This document shows positions 24,585-33,455 of a DNA stretch of 44,987 nt, in pieces (position 1 is the stretch's first letter; each line of letters begins with the position of its first letter). The stretch is from contig JAIIWC010000007.1 in NCBI GenBank assembly GCA_022745215.1, forward strand, positions 1 to 44,987. Direction: 5' to 3'. Source of the stretch: Collinsella sp. (lineage in GTDB: Bacteria > Actinomycetota > Coriobacteriia > Coriobacteriales > Coriobacteriaceae). A model generated the notes under the pieces. That model was not told the DNA's origin, ran no database searches, and worked only from the letters and a program-made list of their open reading frames with translations. Position numbers and translations under genes: made by a program.

Positions 24585-25829
24585 ATGGCGGCTCGCGTCT
24601 GCCTAGTCCACTATCACGAGGTTGGGCTGAAGGGCAAGAACCGCGCACATTTTGAGCATATCCTCATGGATAACATCAAGGCGGCCTTGGCCGCCTTTTC
24701 CGTGAATGCCGTGTCTCGAATTTCCGGTTATATCCTCGTGACCTTTAACGAACATCAGGCCGACGAGGCGGCGCGTGTCATTCGCACCGTTCCCGGCGTT
24801 GCCCGTGTGTCTTTGGCGTATCACACCAACCGCGACCCGCAGGAGTACTGCGCCGCCGCCGTGAAGGCGCTGCGCGAGTTTGGTTCCTTCGATTCGTTTA
24901 AGGTGCACGCCAAGCGCTCCAATACTGACTATGAGCTCACCTCGATCGATATCAATCGTCAGGTGGGCGAGGTACTGTGTGAGGCCTTCCCCGATAAAAA
25001 GGTTCAAATGCACGACCCCGATGCAATGGTGCACGTACTGGTGGTCCAGGGTAGCGTTTACGTGTACGCACGCTCCGAGCGCGGCGTGGGCGGTCTGCCG
25101 GTGGGTTCTGCCGGCAAGGTCGTGACGCTGCTGTCCTCGGGTATCGATTCTCCGGTGGCGACCTGGATGCTCGCGCGCCGCGGCGCGGTCTGCGTGCCGG
25201 TGCATTTCTCCGGTCGTCCGCAGACGCCCGATACGAGCGAGTATTTGGTGCAGGATATCATCCGTGCGCTTGAGCCGGGTGTCCAGATCGGCCGCCTGTA
25301 CGTGGTGCCGTTTGGCGACTGCCAGCGTGAGATTTCGGTCACCTGCCCCAGCAACCTGCGTGTTATCATGTATCGCCGCATTATGTATTCGGTTGCCGAG
25401 CGCATTGCACACATCGAGGGTGCCAGGGCCATCGTTACGGGCGAATCGCTTGGGCAGGTTGCCTCCCAGACGCTCGAGAACATCATGGCCGTCAACGAGG
25501 CTGTGAAGATTCCCGTGTTCCGTCCTCTCATCGGTTCGGACAAACAGGAGATCATCGCACGCGCCGAGGAGATCGGTACGTTCGATATCTCGACTGAGGC
25601 CGCTCCCGACTGCTGCACGTTGTTTATGCCGCGCCGTCCCGAGACGCACGCTAAACTCGATGCCGTGCATGAGGCCTGGGAGTTGTTCGATCATGAGGAG
25701 ATGATCGAGCGCCTGCTCAAGCAGACCGAGTACATCGACTTCGAGAGCAACACGTATAAGGCCCCTAAGACCTTAAAACGCAAACATTCGGAGCTTGCTC
25801 CGCGTGAGATTTACCAAGATCACGAGTAA
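24585..25829 (+). CDS. thiI: ThiI, tRNA 4-thiouridine synthase without rhodanese domain
   Basis: ThiI activates U8 of tRNA with ATP for sulfur insertion and can supply sulfur for thiamine. The order is a ferredoxin-like domain (HYHEVGLKGKNRAHFE), a THUMP domain, and the PP-loop ATPase (VTLLSSGIDSPVATWML). IVTGESLGQVASQTLENI and CCTLFMPRRPETHA are also typical. The product is 414 aa and ends after the ATPase, so the C-terminal rhodanese domain of the enterobacterial enzyme is absent, as in many Gram-positives; sulfur then comes from a partner cysteine desulfurase. The ATG lies two bases after the rpoZ stop. Confidence 0.94.
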   Translation: MAARVCLVHYHEVGLKGKNRAHFEHILMDNIKAALAAFSVNAVSRISGYILVTFNEHQADEAARVIRTVPGVARVSLAYHTNRDPQEYCAAAVKALREFGSFDSFKVHAKRSNTDYELTSIDINRQVGEVLCEAFPDKKVQMHDPDAMVHVLVVQGSVYVYARSERGVGGLPVGSAGKVVTLLSSGIDSPVATWMLARRGAVCVPVHFSGRPQTPDTSEYLVQDIIRALEPGVQIGRLYVVPFGDCQREISVTCPSNLRVIMYRRIMYSVAERIAHIEGARAIVTGESLGQVASQTLENIMAVNEAVKIPVFRPLIGSDKQEIIARAEEIGTFDISTEAAPDCCTLFMPRRPETHAKLDAVHEAWELFDHEEMIERLLKQTEYIDFESNTYKAPKTLKRKHSELAPREIYQDHE

Positions 25830-25839
25830 ATTTGTGTAT

Positions 25840-25872
25840 AGACCGACGATGCGCCTGTATCGTCGGTCTTTT
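25840..25872 (+). terminator. Intrinsic terminator after thiI
   Basis: A perfect 11-bp stem (25840-25850 with 25859-25869), an 8-nt loop and TTTT. Confidence 0.88.
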
Positions 25873-25935
25873 GGTATCTGGGCAAATGATGCCAAGATGT
25901 TCATTCGCTGACGTGTGTCTGAATAAATGGACATT

Positions 25936-25977
25936 TTTTCGCAAGGTTTAGGTCAGCTTTTGGTTTGACCGCGAAAA
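25936..25977. promoter_or_regulatory. Two-part inverted repeat upstream of comEA
   Basis: TTTTCGC (25936-25942) pairs with GCGAAAA (25971-25977), and inside it GGTCA (25951-25955) pairs with TGACC (25966-25970), leaving an 8-nt bulge on one side. It lies about 65 nt before comEA and could be an operator or an RNA element. Confidence 0.5.
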
Positions 25978-26042
25978 CTGGTGTGGACATGCGGAAGCTG
26001 CGGCGTTCGTTTCCTGACACGATGGTGTTGGGAGGTTTTGCT

Positions 26043-26756
26043 ATGGCGCAGCGCGAACAACACGAACGAGTCAAAAAGATGGACCGCTGGGCGGGCAAAC
26101 TGCTCGGTCATAAGGCAGTGGTGATGGCGATACTGGTCGTCATTGCGATGGCGAGTGGACTGGCAATGGCGAACTTTGGCGGCGGTGCCGGCGGTGTGTC
26201 GTTTGAGCGCACTGATGGTTCGGGCACGTTAGTGGAGCCGGGATCCGGCGATGCTTCGAGTGGAAAGACATCTGAAGGCTCTTCGCCTAAGGCGTCTGCC
26301 GCGGCAGAGGTCTATGTCGATGTTGATGGCGCCGTGGTGTCACCCGGTGTATATCGCCTCAAAGACGGGGCGCGGGTGGCTCAGGCGATTGATGCCGCCG
26401 GCGGGCTGGCGCCCGAAGCAGACGTTACGGGGCTTAATCGTGCATCCAAGGTCACTGATGGACAAAAAATTCACGTTCCAACGGTAGGGGAGCAGCAGGT
26501 GTCCATTGCGGAAGCCGGTGTTGATGGTGGGACTTCCGCATCATCAGGCGTCGGTGGCGCAACAGGCCTAGTAAACATTAATACGGCAAGCTCGGCAGAG
26601 CTGCAGACGCTCTCGGGAATCGGTCCCTCAATGGCACAGTCGATTATCGATGAACGGACAAAGAACGGTGCTTTTGCTTCGGTTGACGATCTGATGCGCG
26701 TGTCGGGAATCGGCGAGAAGAAGCTTGCCAAAATCAAAGATTGCATCTGCGTATGA
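26043..26756 (+). CDS. comEA: ComEA-like DNA-binding competence protein
   Basis: ComEA holds incoming double-stranded DNA outside the membrane. The 237-residue protein has a short basic N-terminus, one membrane anchor (about residues 20-42), a Ser/Gly-rich linker, an SLBB domain (VYVDVDGAVVSPGVYRL) and a C-terminal helix-hairpin-helix pair (LVNINTASSAELQTLSGIGP and VSGIGEKKLAKIK). GGAGG (26031-26035) fixes the ATG at 26043; the frame is open further upstream without a ribosome-binding site. It overlaps comEC by four bases (ATGA). Confidence 0.93.
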   Translation: MAQREQHERVKKMDRWAGKLLGHKAVVMAILVVIAMASGLAMANFGGGAGGVSFERTDGSGTLVEPGSGDASSGKTSEGSSPKASAAAEVYVDVDGAVVSPGVYRLKDGARVAQAIDAAGGLAPEADVTGLNRASKVTDGQKIHVPTVGEQQVSIAEAGVDGGTSASSGVGGATGLVNINTASSAELQTLSGIGPSMAQSIIDERTKNGAFASVDDLMRVSGIGEKKLAKIKDCICV

Positions 26757-29056
26757 GTACGACCGAGCGAGTGCACGTGATGCCTCCGCGGCCCCTGATT
26801 CCGTGGACGATGGCCCTGTGTGCCGGCATGTGCGTGAGCTGCGCCTTGGTGCTCAGCATAGCCGCTGATGCGCTGCTGAGGGAGCAGGCGACGGCGGCCG
26901 GGCTGCTATGGGCCATTCCCGTTGCGGCAGCGGTTTTCGTTGTGCTGGCTCACTCTTGTGCGCGGCTTGCCCCTTTGAAGCGGTGGCTGTATGCCGCGTC
27001 CGTCGGTCTCGTGGCGGGAGCGGTCGTCTCGGCGTGGTGGGCCGTGGGTGTGCTCAGTGCCGCGAAGACGCTCGACGGTCGAGCGGCAAGCGGCCTCGAG
27101 TTTGTCGTGCAGGGTGATCCATCCATAAACGACGACGTGTATTCCTATACCTGCGAGGCACGCGCGGACGGTAAGAACTTGGCAACGGTTCGCCTTTCGT
27201 GTGATCGTGAGCTCAAGGTCGGGGCGCACGTGCGTGTTATCGGTCGCGTTTCGCGTTTTGAGAACGACGCATATGGACGATCGCGCGTGCTCCGAGGCGA
27301 GGTGCACAAGGTTAAAGCCGTTCGGATTTTATCGGTCGATGAGGGTTCTCCGGGGCCGCTGCTTCGGCTGCGAAATGGGCTGCTTGCGTCCATCGCGCCT
27401 GCGACCGACCCGGCGCGTGCGCTCATAGCCGGTGTCGTCTGCGGTCGTTCGGCCGAGCTGCGCGCCCAGCCGGCGGGCGACTGGTTTTCTGTGACGGGAA
27501 CGGCACATCTTATCGCCGTCTCGGGCAGCCATTTGGCTATCGTGGGGTTTGTAATCGAGGGTGTATTGCAAAAGACTCGGTGCTCACGTGGTCTTCAGCG
27601 GGCGATATTGGCGATAACGCTTGTGGGCTATGCTGCCTTTACGGGCGCGTCTCCCTCGGCCGTGCGTGCGTGCTGCATGGTGTTCGTGACGCTTGTCGTA
27701 AACGGCGCGGGGCGTCGTCGGCACGGCGCATCGGCACTCTTCGTAACCATGTCCATCTTTGTGCTACTGCGGCCGACGGTGCTGTTCGAGATGGGCTTTC
27801 AACTCTCGTGTGCCAGCGTCTTAGCCATTCTGTGCTTTTGTCCCTATGCGACCTACGCTTTGGGTGAGCTAGGTGTGCCATCAGGCGTTGCCAGCGTGCT
27901 TTCCGTCACGCTGTGCTCACAACTGGCGACACTTCCCATTACCATTCCTGCCTTCGGTACATTCTCGCTCATTGCTCCGTTGGCAAATGCGGTCATCGGT
28001 CCGGTGGTGAGCGTACTGCTCGCTGTGTCGATCGTGCTGGCTCCCTTTTCGCTCGTGGGACCGTTGCGGACTTGGGCGCTCGTTGTGCCCATGATTGCCG
28101 CCCGTTGCGCGCTGTTCTTCGAGCAGCTGTTTGCCGCCGTGCCAGGTGCATACGTGAGCGTGCCGCCCGATAGCATGTGGATTTACCTAGTGCCGTGTTT
28201 TCTGGCGGTTCTGCTGGTCTGGTGGCCGCGTCCCCGTGCACGTCCTATGGCGGTGGGGCTTGCATGCCTGATGCTCTTGGCTGCGATTCCGTACGTCTAT
28301 TGGGATCGATTCGCTCCGCCTTCGGTGACGGTGCTCGATGTGGGCCAGGCCGATGCGATTCTTATCCGCCAGGGCGGCGCAGTTGCACTTGTCGACTGCG
28401 GACTCGACGAGCGCGTGGTGGCGGCGTTGGTTCGCAATAACGTGCACCATATCGACGCCGTCTTTGTGACGCATTGGGATGAGGACCACTGGGGTGGTCT
28501 GCCTGCCGTGCTCGAACAGTTTTCGGTCGGAACGATTGCCGTGGCCGCGGATGCGCTGGAGGATGCTCCTGCCGAGGTATTGAACCGACCTAGCGTGGAG
28601 TATCGGCAGGTGCGCCGTGGGGATACGGTCGACATCGGCTCATTTTGCGCCCGCGTGATGTGGCCATTCGAGTCCGTGGATGGCGAGGGAAATGAGGACT
28701 CGCTTGTCCTTCTGCTCTCTTATGTTCAGGAAGGCAAGGGCCTGCGCATACTCCTCACCGGTGATGCCGAGCTCGACCAAGAACGGGAATTCGTGCAGGA
28801 GGTGGGGGATATCGATGTCCTTAAACTTGGGCATCACGGCTCCAAGGTTTCAGTCGATGGCGAGTTGCTGGACGTCCTGAAGCCCGAGCTTTCCCTCGCA
28901 AGCGCCGGTGAGGGGAATCGATACGGCCATCCGTCCGATGCCTGTATCGATGCCGTTAAGGAAGCGGGTGGTGTGTTCGCGTGTACCATCGAACACGGCG
29001 ACATTACCGTCACACCGACTGCGAATGGCTTTGCGATGCGATGCCAGCGACCGTGA
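26753..29056 (+). CDS. comEC: ComEC/Rec2-type DNA-uptake channel protein
   Basis: ComEC forms the channel that carries single-stranded DNA across the cytoplasmic membrane. The 767 residues comprise N-terminal membrane segments, an OB-like part, the competence domain (GTAHLIAVSGSHLAIVGFVI, with PSAVRACCMV) and many helices to about residue 520, then a C-terminal metallo-beta-lactamase-like domain (VTVLDVGQADAILI, THWDEDHWGG, LKLGHHGSK). The lactamase-like motif keeps most metal-binding residues, so nuclease activity is possible. With comEA it suggests that the organism can take up DNA, though pilus genes are not in this window. Confidence 0.95.
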   Translation: MSTTERVHVMPPRPLIPWTMALCAGMCVSCALVLSIAADALLREQATAAGLLWAIPVAAAVFVVLAHSCARLAPLKRWLYAASVGLVAGAVVSAWWAVGVLSAAKTLDGRAASGLEFVVQGDPSINDDVYSYTCEARADGKNLATVRLSCDRELKVGAHVRVIGRVSRFENDAYGRSRVLRGEVHKVKAVRILSVDEGSPGPLLRLRNGLLASIAPATDPARALIAGVVCGRSAELRAQPAGDWFSVTGTAHLIAVSGSHLAIVGFVIEGVLQKTRCSRGLQRAILAITLVGYAAFTGASPSAVRACCMVFVTLVVNGAGRRRHGASALFVTMSIFVLLRPTVLFEMGFQLSCASVLAILCFCPYATYALGELGVPSGVASVLSVTLCSQLATLPITIPAFGTFSLIAPLANAVIGPVVSVLLAVSIVLAPFSLVGPLRTWALVVPMIAARCALFFEQLFAAVPGAYVSVPPDSMWIYLVPCFLAVLLVWWPRPRARPMAVGLACLMLLAAIPYVYWDRFAPPSVTVLDVGQADAILIRQGGAVALVDCGLDERVVAALVRNNVHHIDAVFVTHWDEDHWGGLPAVLEQFSVGTIAVAADALEDAPAEVLNRPSVEYRQVRRGDTVDIGSFCARVMWPFESVDGEGNEDSLVLLLSYVQEGKGLRILLTGDAELDQEREFVQEVGDIDVLKLGHHGSKVSVDGELLDVLKPELSLASAGEGNRYGHPSDACIDAVKEAGGVFACTIEHGDITVTPTANGFAMRCQRP

Positions 29057-29064
29057 CGACGTCG

Positions 29065-29094
29065 TTGGCGTGTGGTGGGCCCCTGGGCTAAAAT
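29065..29094 (+). promoter_or_regulatory. Predicted holA promoter
   Basis: TTGGCG (29065-29070) and TAAAAT (29089-29094) are 18 nt apart. The leader to the ATG at 29135 would be about 34 nt and includes GGGAGGGGAG. Confidence 0.5.
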
Positions 29095-29134
29095 GGCACG
29101 GAACGAATACGAAGGCCTGCGGGAGGGGAGCGCA

Positions 29135-30097
29135 ATGTCCGAAACCGGTTTGCTGCCGGCATATCTGATCGTCGGTACCGACGGAGTTAAGCGCGACCAC
29201 GCCGTCTCGCGTATGAAAGCGCGTCTGGAAAAATCGGGTATGGTCGAGTTCAACCTCGACGAGCGAGACATGACCAAGGACCCCGATATCGAGTCCATTA
29301 TCGGATCGCTTAACACCTTTCCGATGGGCAGCGAGTTTCGTCTGGTAATCCTCGATGGCTGCTCAAAGCTCGCCAAGGCGGTCTCGGAGCCGCTCGTTGG
29401 GTATCTGGCGAGTCCCAGCCCAACAACGGTCTGCCTCATCATCGCTGACTCACTTGCCAAGAATACGCGCCTGTATAAGGCAATCGCCAAGATCGACAAG
29501 AAGGCTATCGTCGATTGCTCGGGTACCAAGCGCTGGGAACTGCCGCGCCGTGTTCAGCAGATGGCGACGCAGCGCGGTAAGTCGATTTCGACGGCGGCCG
29601 CCGAGGAGCTCGTCTCGCGTTCGGGCGAAAACACGCGCATGCTCGATAACGACTTGGCTAAGCTTGCCCAGATGGTCGAGTCGCCCCAGATTGAACTTGC
29701 CGATGTTGAGCGCTGGATTGTACGTACGGCCGAGATCCAACCCTGGGACTTCCTCAACGCCGTCTCGGCTCGCGATATGCGGCGTTCGCTCGAGCTCTTT
29801 AAGCTCCTGCCCTCCAAGAGCTACGTGTGGACTTACACATTGCTGTGCGGTCGCATTCGCGAGCTTATCGTCGCCAAGGCGCTCGACGCGCGTGGGCAGG
29901 GTCGCGAGCTGGCCGCAACGCTCAAGCTCCAGTCCTGGCAGGTCAAGAATCACCTGACCTGGGCGCGTCGTTTTTCGATGACCGAGCTCGTCGCAGCGCT
30001 CGAGGGTGCCGTTGATGTGGGGCTCGCGCTCAAGGGTTCGGCCGATTCTCAGACGGCGCTTTTGCTCTGGATTACGAACATCTTGAGAAAATCGTGA
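29135..30097 (+). CDS. holA: DNA polymerase III delta subunit
   Basis: HolA opens the sliding clamp within the clamp loader. The family is divergent, but the 320-residue product begins with the typical PAYLIVGTDGVKRDHAVSRM and has LNTFPMGSEFRLVILDG. It ends with the characteristic LALKGSADSQTALLLWI collar region. GGGAGGGGAG precedes the ATG at 29135; earlier in-frame starts lie in or before the promoter. comEA-comEC-holA-rpsT is a common order in Gram-positives. Confidence 0.92.
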   Translation: MSETGLLPAYLIVGTDGVKRDHAVSRMKARLEKSGMVEFNLDERDMTKDPDIESIIGSLNTFPMGSEFRLVILDGCSKLAKAVSEPLVGYLASPSPTTVCLIIADSLAKNTRLYKAIAKIDKKAIVDCSGTKRWELPRRVQQMATQRGKSISTAAAEELVSRSGENTRMLDNDLAKLAQMVESPQIELADVERWIVRTAEIQPWDFLNAVSARDMRRSLELFKLLPSKSYVWTYTLLCGRIRELIVAKALDARGQGRELAATLKLQSWQVKNHLTWARRFSMTELVAALEGAVDVGLALKGSADSQTALLLWITNILRKS

Positions 30098-30146
30098 TGA
30101 TACCTGCCTATTTGACAAATTCGTTCTATCCCTTTGAGAGGGAGCG

Positions 30147-30155
30147 TGCTATAGT
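30147..30155 (+). promoter_or_regulatory. Predicted rpsT promoter, extended -10
   Basis: TGCTATAGT, identical to the element in front of rpmB. The leader would be about 70 nt. Confidence 0.5.
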
Positions 30156-30160
30156 AGGCG

Positions 30161-30208
30161 CTTGCATGACCTCACCGTGTCTCAGAGGTGTCATACATTT
30201 TTTGCAAG
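30161..30208 (+). promoter_or_regulatory. Structured rpsT leader
   Basis: TGACCTC (30167-30173) pairs with GAGGTGTCA (30185-30193, two bases bulged), followed by TAC and six or seven T. An outer stem CTTGCA (30161-30166) with TGCAAG (30203-30208) could enclose all of it. The inner hairpin plus T-run resembles an attenuator; autoregulation by S20 is known in other bacteria. Confidence 0.5.
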
Positions 30209-30230
30209 GAACTCGAAAGGAACTCCAGAA

Positions 30231-30497
30231 GTGGCAAACATCAAGTCTCAGAAGAAGCGTATCCGCACCAATGAGGCAGCTCGCATGCGTAACAAGGCTG
30301 TCAAGTCCGAGCTCAAGACGCTGACCAAGCACGTCCAGTCCGCCGTCGCCGAGGGCGACGCCGAGAAGGCCCAGGCTGCCCTCAAGACCGTCACCAAGCG
30401 TCTCGACATGGCTGCCGCCAAGCATGTTATCCACAAGAACCAGGCTTCCAACCGCAAGTCCGGTCTTGCCAAGCTCGTGAACAGCATCAACGCCTAA
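30231..30497 (+). CDS. rpsT: 30S ribosomal protein S20
   Basis: S20 is a primary 16S-binding protein made of long helices. The 88 residues start MANIKSQKKRIRTNEAARMR and contain HVIHKNQASNRKSGLAKLVN near the end, both diagnostic. The GTG at 30231 lies 8-10 nt after GAAAGGAA; the upstream in-frame ATG at 30162 lies in the leader hairpin and would add unrelated sequence. A strong terminator follows. Confidence 0.97.
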   Translation: MANIKSQKKRIRTNEAARMRNKAVKSELKTLTKHVQSAVAEGDAEKAQAALKTVTKRLDMAAAKHVIHKNQASNRKSGLAKLVNSINA

Positions 30498-30531
30498 GTT
30501 GTAAATTTCACACCACACAGATTACGCGCAT

Positions 30532-30568
30532 AAATGGAGCCTGTTTTATGGAACAGGCTCCATTTTTT
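30532..30568 (+). terminator. Intrinsic terminator after rpsT
   Basis: A perfect 14-bp stem (30532-30545 with 30552-30565), loop TTATGG, and six T. Confidence 0.92.
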
Positions 30569-30580
30569 GTACCGCTCGGG

Positions 30581-30586
30581 TAAGAT
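30581..30586 (+). promoter_or_regulatory. Predicted lepA promoter, placed for a leaderless mRNA
   Basis: TAAGAT is followed by exactly seven bases and then the lepA ATG, so the transcript would begin at or next to the start codon. No ribosome-binding site precedes the ATG. This TAnnnT-7-ATG spacing is the known signature of leaderless genes in actinobacteria. Confidence 0.55.
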
Positions 30587-30593
30587 AGTCCGC

Positions 30594-32405
30594 ATGAATA
30601 CTTCAATTGACATTTCCCACATCCGCAACTTCTCGATCGTTGCGCATATCGACCATGGCAAGTCCACGATCAGCGACCGCATCCTCGAGCTCACCCATAC
30701 CGTCGACGAACGCGACATGGAGTCGCAGCTGCTCGACACCATGGATATCGAGCGCGAGCGCGGCATTACGATCAAGTCCAATGCCGTCCGCGTTTCCTAT
30801 GACGCCGACGATGGTGAGACGTATCAGTTCAATCTGATCGATACGCCGGGCCACGTGGACTTTACCTATGAGGTCTCGCGCTCGCTGGCAGCCTGTGAGG
30901 GCGCGGTACTCGTTGTCGACGCCACGCAGGGCGTCGAGGCGCAGACCGTTTCCAACGCGACGCTCGCCATGAACGCCAATCTGGACATTGTGCCGGCCAT
31001 CAACAAGATCGACCTGCCCTCGGCCCATCCCGATGAGGTTAAGACCGAGATCGAGGATGACCTGGCGATCCCTGCCGATGATGCTGTGTACGTCTCGGGC
31101 AAGACCGGCGAGGGCATTCACGATCTGCTGGAGTCCATTGTCTTTTTGATTTCGCCGCCTAAGGGCGATGCAAACGCTCCGCTCAAAGCGCTCATTTTGG
31201 ATTCGTACTTTGACGAGTATCGCGGTGTGGTGGCTACGGTGCGCGTCTTCGATGGTTCCATCAAAAAGGGCGATACCCTGCTTATGATGCAAGCCAAGGG
31301 CGACTTTTTGGTCGACGGCGTGGGCGTCAAGCGTCCTGCCGAGACCCCGGTCGACGCGCTGACGGTCGGCGAGGTCGGATATGTGGTCACGGGCTTGAAG
31401 GATCCCGAGGCCGTTCGCGTGGGCGATACCCTTACGTGGGCGTCGAACCCCTGCCCCGAGCCGCTTCCCGGTTATCGCGAGGCCAAGCCCATGGTCTATA
31501 CGGGCCTGTTCCCGATCGACAACAAGGACTACGAGAACCTGCGTGACGCGCTCGATAAACTGCACGTCAACGACCCGTCGTTGGTGTGGGAGCCCGAGAC
31601 CTCGGTGGCGCTCGGCTTTGGCTTCCGCGTGGGCTTCCTGGGCCTGCTGCACATGGAAGTCGTCAAGGAACGCCTGGAGCGCGAGTTCAACCTGGACCTC
31701 ATTGCCACGAGTCCCTCGGTTGACTATCACGTCTACAAGACCGACGGCGAAATGATCGATGTCCGCAGTCCGCAGGACCTTCCCGAGGCCACACGCATCG
31801 ATCGTATCGAGGAACCCTACCTCAAGGCAAAGATCATCTGCCCGCCTGAGTACACGGGTGCCGTCATGCAGCTCGCCATCGAGCACCGTGGCGTCACAAC
31901 CGACATGATCCACCTGACGAGCAAATCGGTCGAGATGCGCTTCGATATGCCGCTCGCCGAGCTCATCTTGGACTTCTTCGATCAGCTTAAGAGCCGCACC
32001 AAGGGTTACGCCTCGCTCGACTACGAGTTCAACGAATATCGCCCCTCCGAGCTCGTCAAGCTCGACATCCTGCTTTCGGGCGACGAGGTGGACGCGCTGT
32101 CGTTTATCGTCCATAAGGACAAGGCATATGGCCTGGCCCGTGGCTTGTGCGACAAGCTCAAGGAGATCATCCCGCGTCAGCTGTTCGAGGTGCCCATCCA
32201 GGGTGCTATCGGCAACAAGATCATCGCCCGTTCCACCGTCAAGGCGCGTCGCAAGGACGTTCTTGCTAAGTGCTACGGCGGCGATATCTCGCGTAAGCGC
32301 AAGCTGCTCGAGAAGCAGAAAGAGGGCAAGAAGCGTATGAAGGCCATCGGATCGGTCGAGGTCCCGCAGGAGGCCTTTATGGCGATCCTCAAGGTGGACG
32401 AGTAG
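30594..32405 (+). CDS. lepA: Elongation factor 4 (LepA)
   Basis: LepA is a translational GTPase related to EF-G that affects ribosome assembly or back-translocation. The 603-residue protein has the G1 motif IVAHIDHGKSTISDR, RGITIKS, the G3 motif DTPGHVDF and NKIDLP. It ends with the LepA-specific C-terminal domain (AIGNKIIARSTVKARRKDVLAKCYGGDISRKRKLLEKQ, read in overlapping pieces). The ATG at 30594 starts the conserved sequence; upstream in-frame codons fall in the rpsT terminator. There is no Shine-Dalgarno sequence. Confidence 0.96.
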   Translation: MNTSIDISHIRNFSIVAHIDHGKSTISDRILELTHTVDERDMESQLLDTMDIERERGITIKSNAVRVSYDADDGETYQFNLIDTPGHVDFTYEVSRSLAACEGAVLVVDATQGVEAQTVSNATLAMNANLDIVPAINKIDLPSAHPDEVKTEIEDDLAIPADDAVYVSGKTGEGIHDLLESIVFLISPPKGDANAPLKALILDSYFDEYRGVVATVRVFDGSIKKGDTLLMMQAKGDFLVDGVGVKRPAETPVDALTVGEVGYVVTGLKDPEAVRVGDTLTWASNPCPEPLPGYREAKPMVYTGLFPIDNKDYENLRDALDKLHVNDPSLVWEPETSVALGFGFRVGFLGLLHMEVVKERLEREFNLDLIATSPSVDYHVYKTDGEMIDVRSPQDLPEATRIDRIEEPYLKAKIICPPEYTGAVMQLAIEHRGVTTDMIHLTSKSVEMRFDMPLAELILDFFDQLKSRTKGYASLDYEFNEYRPSELVKLDILLSGDEVDALSFIVHKDKAYGLARGLCDKLKEIIPRQLFEVPIQGAIGNKIIARSTVKARRKDVLAKCYGGDISRKRKLLEKQKEGKKRMKAIGSVEVPQEAFMAILKVDE

Positions 32406-32409
32406 GTCC

Positions 32410-33453
32410 ATGGCGCTTTCTGAATACAGCAAGCGGCTGCTGGGTGCCTATGCCGAGCAGCCGTTCCTTATGGCTCCCATGGCGGGCGTGACCGACCCCG
32501 CCTATCGCATCATGTGTCGCCGCCGCGGTGCCAACCTTGCCTACAGCGAGATGGTGAGCGTGGCGGGTCTTGCCTATGCCAGCAACAAGACCTGGCGCCT
32601 GGTGCTACCGGCCGACGAGGAGCAGCAGATTTGCGTGCAGCTCTTTGGCTCCAAGCCCGAGCAGTTTGCGAGCGCCGTCGCCGCCGTCGAGGAGCGCGTT
32701 GGCGCTCGCCTGTCGCTCGTCGATATCAATATGGCATGCCCCGCCCGCAAGGTTGTCACCAAGGGCGAGGGTTCGGCGCTCATGCGCACGCCCGACCTGG
32801 CGGAGAAGATCGTCGAGGCCACGGTGGGCGCGGCGCACGTGCCCGTGACCGTCAAGATTCGCAAGGGCTTTTATGCCGAGGACCGTAATGCCGCGACATT
32901 TGCCCAGATGCTTGAGAGTGCAGGGGCTGCCGCAGTCGCCGTGCATGGTCGTTGCGCCACGCAGCTCTACACGGGTCAGGCCGATTGGTCGGTCGTCGAT
33001 GAGGTTGCCGACGCTGTCGAGATTCCCGTGATTGGTTCGGGCGATGTGTTCTCGGCCGAGGACGCTGCTGAGCATCTGCACGGCTCGGGTGCCAGCGCGG
33101 TGTTTATCGCGCGCGGCATCTACGGCAATCCGTGGGTGTTCGGCGATGCCCGAGCCCTTGCACTCGATGGCACGCCGGTTCCTTCTCGCTCCTCGGTCGA
33201 GCGCTTGGACGCTCTGCGTGAGCACCTAACGCTGACGCATGAGCTCTTGCCACTCATGTCGCGCGCCCGCACGTACGCAAGCTGGTACTTAAAGGGCATG
33301 CCCCATGCCGCCGCCTGGCGCGCTCAGGTGGTGCGTTGCTCTACGTACGAGGAGTTTATGGCGCTGGTCGATGATATCGAGCGCGATGTGGTGGCCTGCG
33401 AGGCCGCGCTTGCCGCCGGTGAGTCGGTGCCCGCTCAACCGCTGGAGGCTTAA
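32410..33453 (+). CDS. tRNA-dihydrouridine synthase
   Basis: An FMN- and NADPH-dependent enzyme that reduces specific uridines in tRNA. The 347-residue product shows FLMAPMAGVTDPAYR, the EMVSVAGLAY segment, VDINMACPARKVVTKGEGSA with the catalytic Cys, VKIRKGF, VHGRCATQLYTGQADW, and IGSGDVFSAEDA with FIARGIYGNPW. The closest familiar group is DusB, but position specificity cannot be read from sequence. Only a weak AGGT precedes the ATG, four bases after the lepA stop, so coupling with lepA is likely. Confidence 0.93.
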   Translation: MALSEYSKRLLGAYAEQPFLMAPMAGVTDPAYRIMCRRRGANLAYSEMVSVAGLAYASNKTWRLVLPADEEQQICVQLFGSKPEQFASAVAAVEERVGARLSLVDINMACPARKVVTKGEGSALMRTPDLAEKIVEATVGAAHVPVTVKIRKGFYAEDRNAATFAQMLESAGAAAVAVHGRCATQLYTGQADWSVVDEVADAVEIPVIGSGDVFSAEDAAEHLHGSGASAVFIARGIYGNPWVFGDARALALDGTPVPSRSSVERLDALREHLTLTHELLPLMSRARTYASWYLKGMPHAAAWRAQVVRCSTYEEFMALVDDIERDVVACEAALAAGESVPAQPLEA

Positions 33454-33455
33454 GG

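Noticed and set aside
30112..30117. A perfect TTGACA upstream of rpsT
   Set aside because: The only good -10 (30150-30155) is 32 nt away, and the sequence 17 nt after it is TGAGAG. I prefer the extended -10 alone.
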